Shown: positions 7,401-16,417 of the stretch, piece by piece
Numbering within the stretch: position 1 is the stretch's first letter
Layout: every line of letters starts with the position of its first letter
Source of the DNA: a virus
Length of the DNA stretch: 63,115 nucleotides
IMG/VR virus record: IMGVR_UViG_3300036715_000947
Span: 1-63,115 of that record
Strand: one strand, 5' to 3'
Program-made: the position numbers and the translations under genes
Notes under the pieces: model-generated
The model's database searches: none
Told to the model about the DNA's origin: nothing
The model's input: only the letters and a program-made list of their open reading frames with translations

Positions 7401-10078
7401 AGGTAGGTGGTCAGAACTGAGACGGCAACGTCGTAGGACGTGCGGCTCACTCCGTAGGCATCTGCCTGGGCATCAATTCCGGCTTGCTCATTCGTGATGT
7501 TGGTGTAGTCGAGTACTACGGCTGATTTTTCTCCAGAGCTGAGAATGTTGTCCGAGGCGATGCTAGCGAGTCCATCCAATGCGGACTTGATCCAATCAGG
7601 CTGTGTTGAGCTTGCCACCACGGTGTAGGAGCCGCTCGCCCATTCGGAGTTTCCAGACTTGTAAACACCACACACCCGCACGGAGTAGGTGCCCGGCTGC
7701 ACGTCGTCGAGTAGCGCGGTAGGTCCTGTCACCACCATGTCAGTCCACGGACCAAAGTCACGCGATGCCTGAGCATGGTAGCTAGAGGCGCTGTCTTGGT
7801 CCCAAGAGGCCATGAGCACTTGCACATTGCGATCTTGAAGTGTGCGTGTAGTGGCGATGATGCTGAGGTTGGCGGGGACGGCGATGGCCGTGCTGGTGTC
7901 CTTCCGTGGGATCGTGTCGCCAGCAATCAAGCCGAGCATGGCGTACTTCGCCGGGTCATGCCGCAAAGCCGACACAGTGTATGTAAGGCCCGTGTCCTTT
8001 GTAACATCTGTCACCCTCCACAACGAATCCGTAGTGGGTGTGCTGAGCAACCACGAAGTGCCCGCAGCCGGTGCAGAAGAAAACGGAGATGACACGCTCA
8101 AGGTAGAAGTCGTGCTTGCCGGTGTGCTCACTGGCTTGGTTTCAAGGCCAACAAGCGTTTGGCACGAGAGCGTGTAGGAGGTGCCGGGGGCGAGTGTGAC
8201 TGGTGCGTCCAAAGTCACATTGCTTGCGTCGGAAGCAGAGATGATGCGCCCACCGATGCGTGCGTGCCCCGCGCGGAATTGATCACTGATGCTGATGATG
8301 TCGCCAGGGTAGACTACAGAGCCTTCCAGTCCAGAGGAAAACGACACCAGCTCTGAAGCAAGAAGCTCTGTGAGTATTGCCCACTTGCATAGGCGAAGCG
8401 CCTGTCCGTGCGAAGTGCACCCAATGGCGGACAGATTGAGGACATTGTAGCCATAGCGAGAAATGCCGTCCTGGTCCTCGTACACGGCAACGTCGGAATC
8501 ATACCCTAGCTCTGGATTCAGGAACGTAGCAATCGCCACCGTGTGTCGTGCTTGCTTAGCTGTTCCTTCGTACCTGAACGCTCCGCCCTCTACGTTGGCA
8601 TTCGTGAACACCGCGGAAACCACATCGTCTGTGTCGGCCACCGCAGTGACAAGCCCACTCGCGTAGTACGTGACGCCCCAAAAGATCGAGGCCATGTCGG
8701 ACAGAGCCTTGATAGCATTCTGCTGGCCTTGGATGTAGATGTTGGCACTCATGCGGGGCTCAAGGCCCATCTTGCCATCGTCCACCAATGTGTCGCACCA
8801 CTGGCCGATGTTGTACAGGCTCCATTTGTCTAAGTTCGTTGCCTGTAGGAATGTGCCGCTGCCATAGCGGGTGGAAGTGGCCATGTCGTACCACACCCAC
8901 GCAGGATTGTTGCACCAAGCCATTTTGAACGACCCATCCCAAGCGCCAGCGGTAGTGCCGGGGCCGGTGGTGGCGTAGTTCGCAAGCCTGGTTATTGTGC
9001 GCCCTGGTGCCGAAGCCTCAGTTACCGGGGAGCCGCCCGTGGTGGTGAGCACAAGGTCAGAAACATTGGAGATCGTAAATGTGGAGTTGTTGGCCGCGTT
9101 TGTGAAGCCAGTCGTAGTAATCTGCTGACCAACCACAAAACCATCGTCAATAAAGCTGCCCACGTCTCGCGTGAATGTGTGCGCCGTACCGTCCACTGCT
9201 ACCTTGTTGGGGCGGAACGGCTCACGAGGTGTGTAGTTCGCAGGCACTTTGATTTTGAGAAGTTTGGCAACGACCGTTACCTGCGGAATGGACTTGAACT
9301 GTTTTGAATTGACGCGCATTGAAAGCACAGCGCTGTTTGGGTAGCGCAGTCTCACGTCAATGATTTCAGTAAACGCCTCCCACCATGTATCGCGTAGGTT
9401 GTACGCAGTAGAGTCAGGCGACAAGCGCGTGACGCGAATCTGCCATGTTCCGGTAGGAACCGGAAGATCAACATGATAGGTTTTAGTGAACTTCGTAGAG
9501 AACGGGCCGCCAGTGATTACGCCGTTGCCCTCAAGCACAACCGCCGTCCACGCCCCACCCATGTAGCCAGGATTCTGGATTTCGATTTTGATCTGTACTG
9601 TGTTGCCGGAGGTGTTGCCGTTACTGGAGTCTATTACCTTGAACTGGTTCGGCATTGAGATGCGCACGCGCACTGCCGACGGGTTGGTGGACGTGGAGCG
9701 TACTACTGGCGTTGCCTGGAACACCTGAACGCCAACGACAGTCTCAGACTCGGACCCCGCGATGCCTTTGATCGCGGGCTGTGTGTTCGTTCCGGCAACA
9801 AGGGCCATGGCGAAGCCCTTGAAGTTCTTTGTAACACCATCTCCAGATAGCACAGGGGTGCCATCCAGGTACACGCTCTTCAAACCTTCGTAGAGCCCCG
9901 CGATAGGTCCTTCGCCTAGAAGAATCTGGAGTGTTCCAGTCTCGTTTACCGTGGGGTCCAAGTAGGACGGGCGTCCTACCGGGCCGCTCCCGCCACCACC
10001 TCCTCCTGGTCCGCTTGGCCCGCTAAGCCAAGAGGAGCCGCCTCCGCCATCACTTGGATCTACAACGCTAGTGACCAT
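4487..10078 (-). CDS. J: Tail-tip / host-specificity protein (lambda J-like) with C-terminal Hint domain
   Basis: A 1863-residue protein after the K and I homologues, the position of lambda J. After a Gly-rich N-terminus, the first 600 residues follow the J-type hub (YLDPTVNETGTLQILLGEGPI, VFQATPVVR, LRYPNSAVLSMR). Residues about 292-370 hold an inserted beta domain also present in the tail tube protein. A fibronectin-III-like domain (about 736-825) is followed by two copies of a helical repeat (about 829-940 and 1098-1220, each with a 'L-x-x-G-E-K' motif) and jelly-roll-like modules to about 1700. A Gly linker precedes an intein-like Hint domain at 1733-1863. Receptor binding and DNA-injection hub roles are inferred from the family. 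Confidence 0.9.
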   Translation of the reverse strand: MVTSVVDPSDGGGGSSWLSGPSGPGGGGGGSGPVGRPSYLDPTVNETGTLQILLGEGPIAGLYEGLKSVYLDGTPVLSGDGVTKNFKGFAMALVAGTNTQPAIKGIAGSESETVVGVQVFQATPVVRSTSTNPSAVRVRISMPNQFKVIDSSNGNTSGNTVQIKIEIQNPGYMGGAWTAVVLEGNGVITGGPFSTKFTKTYHVDLPVPTGTWQIRVTRLSPDSTAYNLRDTWWEAFTEIIDVRLRYPNSAVLSMRVNSKQFKSIPQVTVVAKLLKIKVPANYTPREPFRPNKVAVDGTAHTFTRDVGSFIDDGFVVGQQITTTGFTNAANNSTFTISNVSDLVLTTTGGSPVTEASAPGRTITRLANYATTGPGTTAGAWDGSFKMAWCNNPAWVWYDMATSTRYGSGTFLQATNLDKWSLYNIGQWCDTLVDDGKMGLEPRMSANIYIQGQQNAIKALSDMASIFWGVTYYASGLVTAVADTDDVVSAVFTNANVEGGAFRYEGTAKQARHTVAIATFLNPELGYDSDVAVYEDQDGISRYGYNVLNLSAIGCTSHGQALRLCKWAILTELLASELVSFSSGLEGSVVYPGDIISISDQFRAGHARIGGRIISASDASNVTLDAPVTLAPGTSYTLSCQTLVGLETKPVSTPASTTSTLSVSSPFSSAPAAGTSWLLSTPTTDSLWRVTDVTKDTGLTYTVSALRHDPAKYAMLGLIAGDTIPRKDTSTAIAVPANLSIIATTRTLQDRNVQVLMASWDQDSASSYHAQASRDFGPWTDMVVTGPTALLDDVQPGTYSVRVCGVYKSGNSEWASGSYTVVASSTQPDWIKSALDGLASIASDNILSSGEKSAVVLDYTNITNEQAGIDAQADAYGVSRTSYDVAVSVLTTYLGTLPGWNVIPGSDVPIVGTTFRQKFADVYSNRQSLLNAIYAKAKALADAANDLAGSPIKPILFKDFSGGLPAGVTFPGTVASSDNGTTTTITNTVADQNLRFTGLNLDPTKSYAIAMRVKLITGPWEGVIYPSNAGHGENSGYRKVIPAPTVGVWTTIVADMRTLTVGGSDYMTGGNVLALRFDFINDLGTSVAIDWISVGAFGTVSQSDVDAAQSGVNTINDPDTLTTGEKPQIILDYNAITGENADLVAKANAYSVSHSTYDTAYSALMSYLSTLTSPTAWNSLSGTTSLGTGNRVALWNPKWTAVKNAAADLRNAIAVGTAQNAISMAATDATNKANAVQLASQPHQVAWAYASKPALPNASYPAGYYAITTDARTVQVNAAGTAWTDVLVAATGLFGQLISSQLTVTNLDNLIPNGTSDQTPPTGGWPAGSFEAAWLDHSGPNAFSGDYARAVYHTNGTYSGTDLAHIPCAAGDKYYMECMAKSQGPGMQAMGCYFRDAANNTVGWGSPTVVSSTSYAKASCIGTAPAGAVLMVIYLEVNDAQPSGWYWFDNLYARRMADASMIVDGTLQALVARVPLLYSLDMRSGSDENGYHAGTAISAPIGFRISAGGFPSTLLGGETFTAQMELGYGVNLAGYKLSGLTARAMSAIGDNGQAGTSFRCFYRGSNDPGTNGGRPNISQLTVTPRLYQVASPYMGRIDLKLAPNSYTDNLDGLSYAKIELFSQSAAGTTATLTARGVYYCPLGDRIYYNPTSDSDAGNASYATQVIAEAILSGVPACKVTLYGAAGSSDTHCFYSASGWTVGTALTDNGTSWPSGITGASGGGTGGGTGGGGNCPAPDVPLLMADGTEKPSGVVRVGDRVVAWDESEGCVCVEEVTHASMSTNHRWLLVLSNGRTGRFAANHRFLLGDGRWQELQHLVHGDVLTNGLVVESARADVYGPVVKITVNRVHTYTTLGVVSHNVKPQ
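4490..4882 (-). other. C-terminal mini-Hint (intein-like) domain of the tail-tip protein
   Basis: A 131-residue domain: Cys1 in GNCPAPDVP, then LMADGTEKP, a block-B-like GRTGRFAANHRFLL with the conserved His, and a block F/G-like VHTYTTLGVVSHN near the end. Only V-K-P-Q follows the terminal His-Asn, with no Cys/Ser/Thr at +1, so it cannot splice to a C-extein as written; self-cleavage is possible. No endonuclease domain is present. LMADGTEKP is identical to the same block in the terminase intein at 30514-31311. Confidence 0.85.
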
Positions 10079-10087
10079 GACGAATCC

Positions 10088-10774
10088 TTACGGGGCAACT
10101 GCACAAACCCATGGAGTGGTGGAGCCATCGCCTCCGATGGTTCCGTTATTGTCCGGCGCTAGTCCGCCGAAGCCCTTGTCCTGAAATGCCATGCTGTCAA
10201 TACCGGCGCTGATTACGTTGCCGCCAATTTTCATCAGGCCGTAGCCCAGCGGAACTGGACCTCCCTGTCCCGTTGTGAGTGCGGGAGCGTTGAACGACCA
10301 TGTTTCTGCGTCCTTGTTGTTCATGCCACTTCCCGTTGTCGGTGGCTTAGACAACATTGAGACAGCACCGGCCAACATGAGCGCATTGCCAGCTGCGTAG
10401 AAATAGTCACTGACGGCAAACGCCCACGACTGGAAGTAGAAGGCACCGGCCACGTAGAACGCGGCTGCAAGCGCATACATGATCAAGCCAGGTATGAAAT
10501 TCTTCAGCCCTCCGTGTGCGCCTGAAACAAGCGGCACGATCTTGACCACCTCTGCACTGCCGATGGGATACATGACAGTTTCCGGAGACTGGTCAACTCC
10601 GTCCACAACTACTCTGTAGTCCGTGGTGTACTGTGTGTCTCGGATGTACTGCTTGAAGCCTGGAACAACACTGGCCAGCGCGTGCACGGCCTCTGCAACA
10701 GATTCCACTTCTAGCGTGAACTCGCGGCCAAACCTTTTCCGAAGTTCCCCGTACAGAATCACAACTTTCAGCAT
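10088..10774 (-). CDS. I: Tail assembly protein I-like
   Basis: A 228-residue protein. Residues 1-85 form a ubiquitin-like/MoaD-like fold pattern (VVILYGELRKRFGREFTL, VAEAVHALASVVPGF), as in lambda gpI. Two hydrophobic segments follow at about 95-140, then a Gly-rich C-terminus. Synteny K-I-J is that of lambda and confirms the call. It overlaps the K-like gene by 7 nt. The protein is needed for tail-tip assembly in lambda and is normally absent from the mature virion. Confidence 0.85.
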   Translation of the reverse strand: MLKVVILYGELRKRFGREFTLEVESVAEAVHALASVVPGFKQYIRDTQYTTDYRVVVDGVDQSPETVMYPIGSAEVVKIVPLVSGAHGGLKNFIPGLIMYALAAAFYVAGAFYFQSWAFAVSDYFYAAGNALMLAGAVSMLSKPPTTGSGMNNKDAETWSFNAPALTTGQGGPVPLGYGLMKIGGNVISAGIDSMAFQDKGFGGLAPDNNGTIGGDGSTTPWVCAVAP

Positions 10775-11439
10775 ACTGGCCTCGCAATGAACGAAACACT
10801 TTCAACGAGTCGGCCCATGTTCTCGACCAATCCCAACTTTCCGAATGGCTGGTGTGCAATCATGCCGTTGCCGACGTATACGGCACAATGATCGTTGTTG
10901 ACTCCACGGATATTGAACACAATGAGATCACCGGGCTCCGGCTCGCCCGTACCAACCACTGTGGCGGCTCCGCTGCGCAGCCCATCAGTGAACAAGTCTT
11001 CAGAGCGCCAAAACTCGGGCCTGCGCAAAAAGTCTGGAAGTTCCAGCATATCGGTGGCCACGGTGTAGCAATCCTGCACGCCCCAAACGAAGGCGTGGCC
11101 GAGTGGATTCCATGAAGCAGGAACAAGGCGCTTCCACGTACCGTCCATGGAGAACACCCACCACGGAACACTGCCTAGATCGCACTGTGCTTGGTCATGG
11201 CAGTACTGGTCACCACCTCCGTGCGTGTGCGAGTGCACCACGCCAAGAATGTCTCCCTTGTCTTCTGCGGCGACCCAATCGGAAGGATCGATGGTGAAAT
11301 AGTCGTGAGCACCTCCGATATTGTTGCAGGGAACATAAACAGGGAGCCTGTCTCCGCCCAACACGATGAGCCCGCACGACTCATCAGGGGCACACGCACG
11401 GGCGTGGTCCATGATGGCAGTGTGTAGGTCAGGAGTCAT
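10768..11439 (-). CDS. K: Tail assembly protein K-like: MPN metallopeptidase plus NlpC/P60
   Basis: The start is ATG 11439 (ATGA overlap with L, GAGGG site); an upstream in-frame reading would run into L. In the 223-residue product the first half is an MPN/JAB+ domain: Glu in DESCGLI, then GVVHSHTHGG and a downstream Asp. The second half is NlpC/P60: catalytic Cys in FVWGVQDCYTV, His in NNDHCAVYVGNGMIAHQP. This fusion is diagnostic of lambda gpK, which acts at the tail tip and may digest peptidoglycan or process assembly intermediates. Confidence 0.92.
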   Translation of the reverse strand: MTPDLHTAIMDHARACAPDESCGLIVLGGDRLPVYVPCNNIGGAHDYFTIDPSDWVAAEDKGDILGVVHSHTHGGGDQYCHDQAQCDLGSVPWWVFSMDGTWKRLVPASWNPLGHAFVWGVQDCYTVATDMLELPDFLRRPEFWRSEDLFTDGLRSGAATVVGTGEPEPGDLIVFNIRGVNNDHCAVYVGNGMIAHQPFGKLGLVENMGRLVESVSFIARPVC

Positions 11440-12146
11440 CGAACCCTCGCTGCTCCAGGGAAGCCACCAAAAGGAAGCTCCGCATCTTTGCTTCCGAACC
11501 TGAGCTTGCAAGAAGTCAAGCGCTTGCCGCACACATCAAGGTCAGCGGTGGTGGGTGTGTCGTCAGCCTTGAAATACGAAGTGCCTGCGTAGCCGCACTC
11601 AGCACCACGGTACGCCCAAGGACACGCGTTGGCGACTATGACCCTCTTGGGAATCCTGGCAGACTGCACATCCAACGGCGTAACAAGCTCGAACTCGATC
11701 ACATCCTTGGACTCTGAAATCTTGCGCTCGATGAACCACGGCTCATCTGGCCAGCACTTGGTAGGGTCGGCGGTCGGGTTGACGCCGCCTGGAAAGTTCA
11801 CGGCGTCGAGATACTTGGCGAAGCAGCGCTTCAGTGTGACGGACGCGCCTACAAGATCATCGAGCGAGTGGATCAGGGCACCTATGGTCCCATCGAGCGC
11901 AGCTACGCTCAACCGTGGTCGTGGAAGCGTGCCCTTGCTGGACCACTTGAAGCCATCACTGCCAATTGGGAGGGCAACGTACTCGTAGCCCTGCCACACC
12001 ACGTTTGTGCCTAGTTGGTTCGTGCCAGAGTGGAAGCGATAGATGGCGTTGCCGCTGCCAGGAATGGGCGAGGTGTCGAGAACGAATAGCTCAATCACCG
12101 CCGTTGGCGATAGGCTCTGGATCTCTGCAAACGGAGTGGTCGTCAC
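11436..12146 (-). CDS. L: Minor tail protein L-like
   Basis: A 236-residue protein with the lambda gpL pattern: N-terminal beta domain (VIELFVLDT, YRFHSGTN), then the C-terminal cysteine set ANACPWAYRGAECGYAG and DVCGKRLTSCKLRFG. In lambda gpL four equivalent cysteines bind an iron-sulphur cluster; all four are visible here. Order M-L-K-I-J supports the assignment. Overlaps both neighbours by a few bases, indicating translational coupling. Confidence 0.92.
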   Translation of the reverse strand: MTTTPFAEIQSLSPTAVIELFVLDTSPIPGSGNAIYRFHSGTNQLGTNVVWQGYEYVALPIGSDGFKWSSKGTLPRPRLSVAALDGTIGALIHSLDDLVGASVTLKRCFAKYLDAVNFPGGVNPTADPTKCWPDEPWFIERKISESKDVIEFELVTPLDVQSARIPKRVIVANACPWAYRGAECGYAGTSYFKADDTPTTADLDVCGKRLTSCKLRFGSKDAELPFGGFPGAARVR

Positions 12147-12475
12147 ATCGGCACCTGCTGGAATTCTGCGGTAATGCTCGCAATGTTGTAGTCAACATCA
12201 GTGATCGTCCACTTCTTGCAAACATACTTGCGACTAATGTCGCCAGGGTGTGCGTAGTCGAACGAAAGTGTTCCTCCTTGCGCCTCAATGAAGCTCTTGA
12301 TGGCCGCCATCTCGGCGGCTGACCTACCGGAGAACGCCAGACCGCGCAACCGCATGTCGCTGTTCAGCCCATCCGGTGCGCGTTGCTCGTAGCCATCACC
12401 GAATCCCACGGAACGCACACGCGGAGTCCTGGTTTCAGTGGCTCCAATGTCAGGCACCCATGTGAATGTGGACAT
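12143..12475 (-). CDS. M: Minor tail protein M-like
   Basis: A 110-residue protein with the Phage_min_tail signature: FTWVPDIGATETRTPRVRSV near the start, FGDGYEQRAPDGLN at residues about 25-38, and a Trp/Thr-rich end (CKKWTITDVDYNIASITAEF). In lambda, gpM caps the tape measure in the tail tip. It lies directly after the tape-measure gene and couples to L by a 4-nt overlap. Confidence 0.9.
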   Translation of the reverse strand: MSTFTWVPDIGATETRTPRVRSVGFGDGYEQRAPDGLNSDMRLRGLAFSGRSAAEMAAIKSFIEAQGGTLSFDYAHPGDISRKYVCKKWTITDVDYNIASITAEFQQVPM

Positions 12476-15400
12476 TTAAGACCTCGACAGCAATCCGTTT
12501 TGACGTGACTCTTGGACAATTATTTCTCGCACCTTCGCACCGATGAGCTTGCCCAGCGCGAGAGCTTGGTCGGAGTTTCCAGATCCAGACGAAGAAGAAT
12601 CCTGGCCGTTATTGGTGATGTGGATGGTTATGCTGGTGTGCGTGCCGCCAAGTTCATGGTTGGGCGTGATGCGCCCTCCCGTGCTGGGCGTAAAGATTTC
12701 AGGACCGCGCTCGCCCACAAGGTAGGACGTACCTCCACTAACACTGCCGCCGTCGGCTTTGCCGCCTCCAAACAGGCCCATGATTGAAGTGCCTAGTGTG
12801 CTCCAGTTGTTGCCATTGGATGCCCAGTCAATGATCGGCTTCATCAACTGTGTCTTGACTATGGCCTTCTCCATCTCGACCAGCATGTCGGCAACGACGC
12901 TCTTGATGGTGTCGCCAAGTGTACGCCAGCTACGCGCAACTCCGTTGGTACTATTCATCCACGCAACCATGCCATCAGTGGCCGCACCAGTGGACTGGGA
13001 GACAATGCCCCTGATCATGGGCCATGTTTCACCGGCATTGGCGCGAAGCTGATCCTGCGCAAGCGCGTTGTCTCTCAGTGCCCTGTTGGTTCGCTCGATG
13101 CCTATGGTGGCCGCGCCCTCGGCCAGTAGCGCCTTGCGCTCTGTTTCCAGCCTGTTCTGCTCCGCAATGTCGGTAAGCCCTACCACGATGTTCCTGTCCT
13201 TGAGTGTCTGTAGTCTGGCCTGCTCCTTGGGATCGGTGATGCCCTTTTCGATGTTCGCGGCTCGATACGCCGCGGCTTCTCCGTAGAGCGCAGTGGTTAG
13301 CTGCGTAGTCAGCGCCTTTTCTTCCTGCTTGAATGCGTTGAAGCCACGACCGGCCACTAACGCATCGCGCTCTTCTTTGTTGAGCAAGCCCGCTAGCTCA
13401 AGTTGCTTTGCGTACGCTGCGTTTTCTCCGTAGAGGATGGCAGTGAGATTCTCTGCCTGCGAAGCCTTTTCGGTAGCAAGGGCAATGTCAGCTTTGTCCT
13501 GAAGTCCCTTGTCGACCACTGCCTTCGGAACGGCGGGCAACACCTCTCCATGCTTGCCTATGCTCTTCTGAGACATCTCAAGCCTGTATGCGGCGGCCTC
13601 GCCGTTACGAATGCGCTCCAGCACAACGGCATTCTTCAGTGCCTCGGCGTTGCTGTCTTCAAGGACTTTCGTACGCGCAGCCTCGTCGATGTAGTTGGAC
13701 TTTGCCAGAACTGTCCGTTTGATGTCCTCCTCCCGCATCTTGCCTGACAAACGTAGCTTCTGCTCATAGACCTCAAGCTCTGACTTCCCTAGTGCGGCGG
13801 TGTCTGCCTGTATCTTCCTGATCTCATCGTTGCTGGCAGCTAAAGATTTGCTAGCCACTAGCTCGTCTATGGTGGAAGTCGAGAAGTCGCCAGTCTGACT
13901 GAGCTTGCGAGAGTACACGTCAAGCTCGCCGTGTGTGGAGGCGTAGAGTGCGTCGCCAAGCGATTTCTTTTCTTTCAAGATAGCCACTTCTTGGCGCAGT
14001 CCATTCAGCGTACCAGCGGCGGCGGCGGTGTACTTTTTTATGGTCGTCTCACCAAACATGTACGCGGCATTCTCGCCTTGTAGAAGTTTGATCTTCTCCT
14101 GCCTGAAATTATTGGTGTCAGACTCTACACCCTTGGCCTGCCTTTCCTCGTTCTCCGCCTCATCCGCACGAATCTTGGCCGCCGCTTTCTCAGCCGCTAC
14201 CTTAGTCTTGTACAGTTCCCAGGTAGCAAGCTCGTCAGCCGTCCATCCGTTCGCCCTACGCTGTTCGTAGAGCCTCTTTTCCTCTGCGGCCAATTTCGCC
14301 ACCTCTGCGGCGGCCATGGCGTCTTTCGTGGACTTGCCGCCCGCTTTCGCATCCTCGTAGGCTTTGCGTTCAGCGGCTAACGTCTTCCAGATGGCACGCT
14401 CATCCTCTAGCGGCTTGGCAACATTTCTCTGGTGCTCTTCCGCCTTGCGGTTGGCTTCTTCCAAGCGCTTGGTTTCGCCGACCACATCACCGGCGACCAA
14501 TCGGAACCCCGCATACACTACGGCCAGACCTGCTGCCACGGCGGCGAGAGCCACCAACAAAGTACCCAGGGCCGTAGTGGTGAGGAACGTCACAGATGCA
14601 GAGAGCGCATCGGTGGCAATTTTTGCAGCCGATGCGGTCATAAAATACCCGTCAAACGCGAACGCTGCCATACCAGTGGAGATGGCAAGTTTGGCCATGG
14701 ACCAGCCAGCAGTGAGCGCCGCCACGCTAGAGGCGTAAAGCGGTGCCACCAACATGAGCGTGATTGAACCACCAACTGTGATGATCAGGCCCTTCCAGCT
14801 AATGGTAGCTTCTACCGCCTTGTTGACCCATCCGACGTACATTCCCAGCGCATGTATGACGCCTTCCACCGGGTTGACGATGTTGTCAATGAACTTCCTC
14901 CCATCCGCAGATTCAACAAACTTTTTCGTTCCTTCGCTGGCGTCCTTGAGCCACGTCACCAACGGAAACATGACAAGGGAAGCAACTGGCTCTGCGATCT
15001 CGCCGATGGAAGTCGACAAGTCCTCGAAGTACCGAACAGACGAGTTCAATTGCTTGCCGAGCGTCTGCATGGACGCTTCGTACGCACCATGAATGTCCTT
15101 GCCCTTCTCCATCACGGCATTCACGCGAGCCTGCATCTGTTCATCGACGGTTAGCTCCGCCACTGTCTTGTGCAGCTCGGCGGCCAGCTTGGTGTACGAA
15201 GTTTGCAGGTTCACGTTGATGCCGAGCGTGCGCAACATCCGCACCTGCCCAGTCTCAATGGCCCAGGTCATTCTCTGGAACGCTTCAGACGAATTGATGT
15301 TTGCGATGACGGCGGCATCCTGAGCGATGCGCCCAAGTTTGGTCGCGCTGGCCAAGTCGATGTGCGCCTCTGCCATGCGAGTGAGCGACTGTCGAGACTC

Positions 15401-15697
15401 AAGCATGGAGATGCCCGTCTTCTCAAGGCTCTTTGTGAACCCTTCCATCTCTTGCGCTGTGTAGTATGCGTTCTTGCCTACTACACCCATGACCACGCCG
15501 AGTGTCTCAAACCTTGCCGCGTTGAGCACAGCCTTCTCTGCGTAGTCGGCCAAGCTCGAAAATGCGTCCTCCATCTTGTGGAGCATGTCGATGCCAAGCC
15601 CCAAACCGGCGCCAGTCTTCACCAGACTTGCCAAGCGCTGGTCTGCGAGGACTACCGGGTCTGAGTTAACTGCTATGGAGAGGTTTGCAACTTCCAT
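12476..15697 (-). CDS. H: Tape measure protein
   Basis: A 1073-residue protein, the largest helical protein in the tail operon. Hydrophobic spans lie at about 299-330 and 366-402; residues 405-930 are long Ala/Glu/Lys coiled-coil stretches with a loosely repeated 'L-Y-G-E-x-A-A-Y' motif. The C-terminus SYLVGERGPEIFTP is a standard tape-measure ending. Length predicts a tail of roughly 160 nm using the usual 0.15 nm per residue. It starts one base after the T frame stops, with no clear gap for an independent promoter. Confidence 0.92.
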   Translation of the reverse strand: MEVANLSIAVNSDPVVLADQRLASLVKTGAGLGLGIDMLHKMEDAFSSLADYAEKAVLNAARFETLGVVMGVVGKNAYYTAQEMEGFTKSLEKTGISMLESRQSLTRMAEAHIDLASATKLGRIAQDAAVIANINSSEAFQRMTWAIETGQVRMLRTLGINVNLQTSYTKLAAELHKTVAELTVDEQMQARVNAVMEKGKDIHGAYEASMQTLGKQLNSSVRYFEDLSTSIGEIAEPVASLVMFPLVTWLKDASEGTKKFVESADGRKFIDNIVNPVEGVIHALGMYVGWVNKAVEATISWKGLIITVGGSITLMLVAPLYASSVAALTAGWSMAKLAISTGMAAFAFDGYFMTASAAKIATDALSASVTFLTTTALGTLLVALAAVAAGLAVVYAGFRLVAGDVVGETKRLEEANRKAEEHQRNVAKPLEDERAIWKTLAAERKAYEDAKAGGKSTKDAMAAAEVAKLAAEEKRLYEQRRANGWTADELATWELYKTKVAAEKAAAKIRADEAENEERQAKGVESDTNNFRQEKIKLLQGENAAYMFGETTIKKYTAAAAGTLNGLRQEVAILKEKKSLGDALYASTHGELDVYSRKLSQTGDFSTSTIDELVASKSLAASNDEIRKIQADTAALGKSELEVYEQKLRLSGKMREEDIKRTVLAKSNYIDEAARTKVLEDSNAEALKNAVVLERIRNGEAAAYRLEMSQKSIGKHGEVLPAVPKAVVDKGLQDKADIALATEKASQAENLTAILYGENAAYAKQLELAGLLNKEERDALVAGRGFNAFKQEEKALTTQLTTALYGEAAAYRAANIEKGITDPKEQARLQTLKDRNIVVGLTDIAEQNRLETERKALLAEGAATIGIERTNRALRDNALAQDQLRANAGETWPMIRGIVSQSTGAATDGMVAWMNSTNGVARSWRTLGDTIKSVVADMLVEMEKAIVKTQLMKPIIDWASNGNNWSTLGTSIMGLFGGGKADGGSVSGGTSYLVGERGPEIFTPSTGGRITPNHELGGTHTSITIHITNNGQDSSSSGSGNSDQALALGKLIGAKVREIIVQESRQNGLLSRS

Positions 15698-15698
15698 G

Positions 15699-16106
15699 TC
15701 ACTTCTCCTGAGAGTTGGCCCGGCTCACATAGGCACTGTCTATGACCCGCACAAGTTCGAGATCCGTGTACGAAATTTCTTCGTGGCGCATGGCGCACCA
15801 AGCCTGCATGTCGAGCCACGATAGTCGAACGACTGCGTTTCCGTTCTGCGACCTGCCTGAGTGCAAGTCACTCCATATGTTCCAAGCTCCCCGTGCGGCG
15901 TCTGGCAGCTCGACATGATCGAGAGCCGGAGGACGTTTGCCAGTTGTGGCTTCAACATGCTCCAGCTTTTCTCTGAGACTAACGCCGTCTTCCCCCGGCA
16001 CTTCCAGCAGGAAAACGGCGTCAGCGTAAGCACGGGTGCTCTCGATCAGGACTTGAAAGGACGAGCGGTGTCCCCGAGTCCGTCGATGAGCTGCGTCCGC
16101 ACCCAA
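15699..16106 (-). CDS. T: T extension of the tail assembly chaperone (reached by -1 frameshift)
   Basis: An open frame in the -1 register relative to the G-like gene, overlapping its 3' end by 61 nt and ending immediately before the tape measure. It contains VFLLEVPGEDGVSLREKLEHV and LSWLDMQAWCAMRHEEI. The only apparent start is a TTG without an SD site, so it is best read as the T part of a GT fusion of about 239 residues, as in lambda and most siphophages. In lambda gpGT recruits tail tube subunits to the tape measure. Confidence 0.75.
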   Translation of the reverse strand: MGADAAHRRTRGHRSSFQVLIESTRAYADAVFLLEVPGEDGVSLREKLEHVEATTGKRPPALDHVELPDAARGAWNIWSDLHSGRSQNGNAVVRLSWLDMQAWCAMRHEEISYTDLELVRVIDSAYVSRANSQEK

Positions 16107-16417
16107 AAACTCTTCTTGTCTTTGAGGATGGCCATGCAGGCTTCGTCAGAGTACGGAACCTCTTCGCCTCCACTGGTGAGACCGCGCCACGAAAGAATGC
16201 GGGCCATGACCAGATCCAGTCCATCCTGCTCATCCTGGGAGGTGGTGGAAAACTTGCGCTTCTTGGATCGGTCGAGAATGGCGGCGACCTTGGCCTGTGC
16301 TCCAGCATGGTGCGGAGAGGCCAGCTCGAAAAACCACCCGCCCTCGCCCGTAGCGGGGTGGATGATCTCGACCTCGAAGCTGTCTTTGAGTGTTGCGGAG
16401 ATGGCGCCAAAGTCCAT
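16046..16417 (-). CDS. G: Tail assembly chaperone G-like
   Basis: ATG 16417 is preceded by AAGGGAG; the longer open frame upstream is not coding. The 123-residue product starts MDFGAISATLKDSFEVEI and has GEGGWFFELASPHHAGAQAK and DEACMAILKDKKSFWV, matching phage tail assembly chaperones. Position between tail tube and tape measure is the G slot. Overlap with the downstream -1 frame supports programmed frameshifting near the end. Confidence 0.8.
   Translation of the reverse strand: MDFGAISATLKDSFEVEIIHPATGEGGWFFELASPHHAGAQAKVAAILDRSKKRKFSTTSQDEQDGLDLVMARILSWRGLTSGGEEVPYSDEACMAILKDKKSFWVRTQLIDGLGDTARPFKS
16103..16109 (-). promoter_or_regulatory. Candidate -1 slippery site
   Basis: In the G frame the mRNA reads AGU UUU UGG; a run of five U lets the P-site Phe tRNA re-pair one base back, placing the ribosome in the T frame. 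It is not a canonical X-XXY-YYZ heptamer (the A-site codon re-pairs poorly), so another site in the 61-nt overlap cannot be excluded. Confidence 0.4.
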
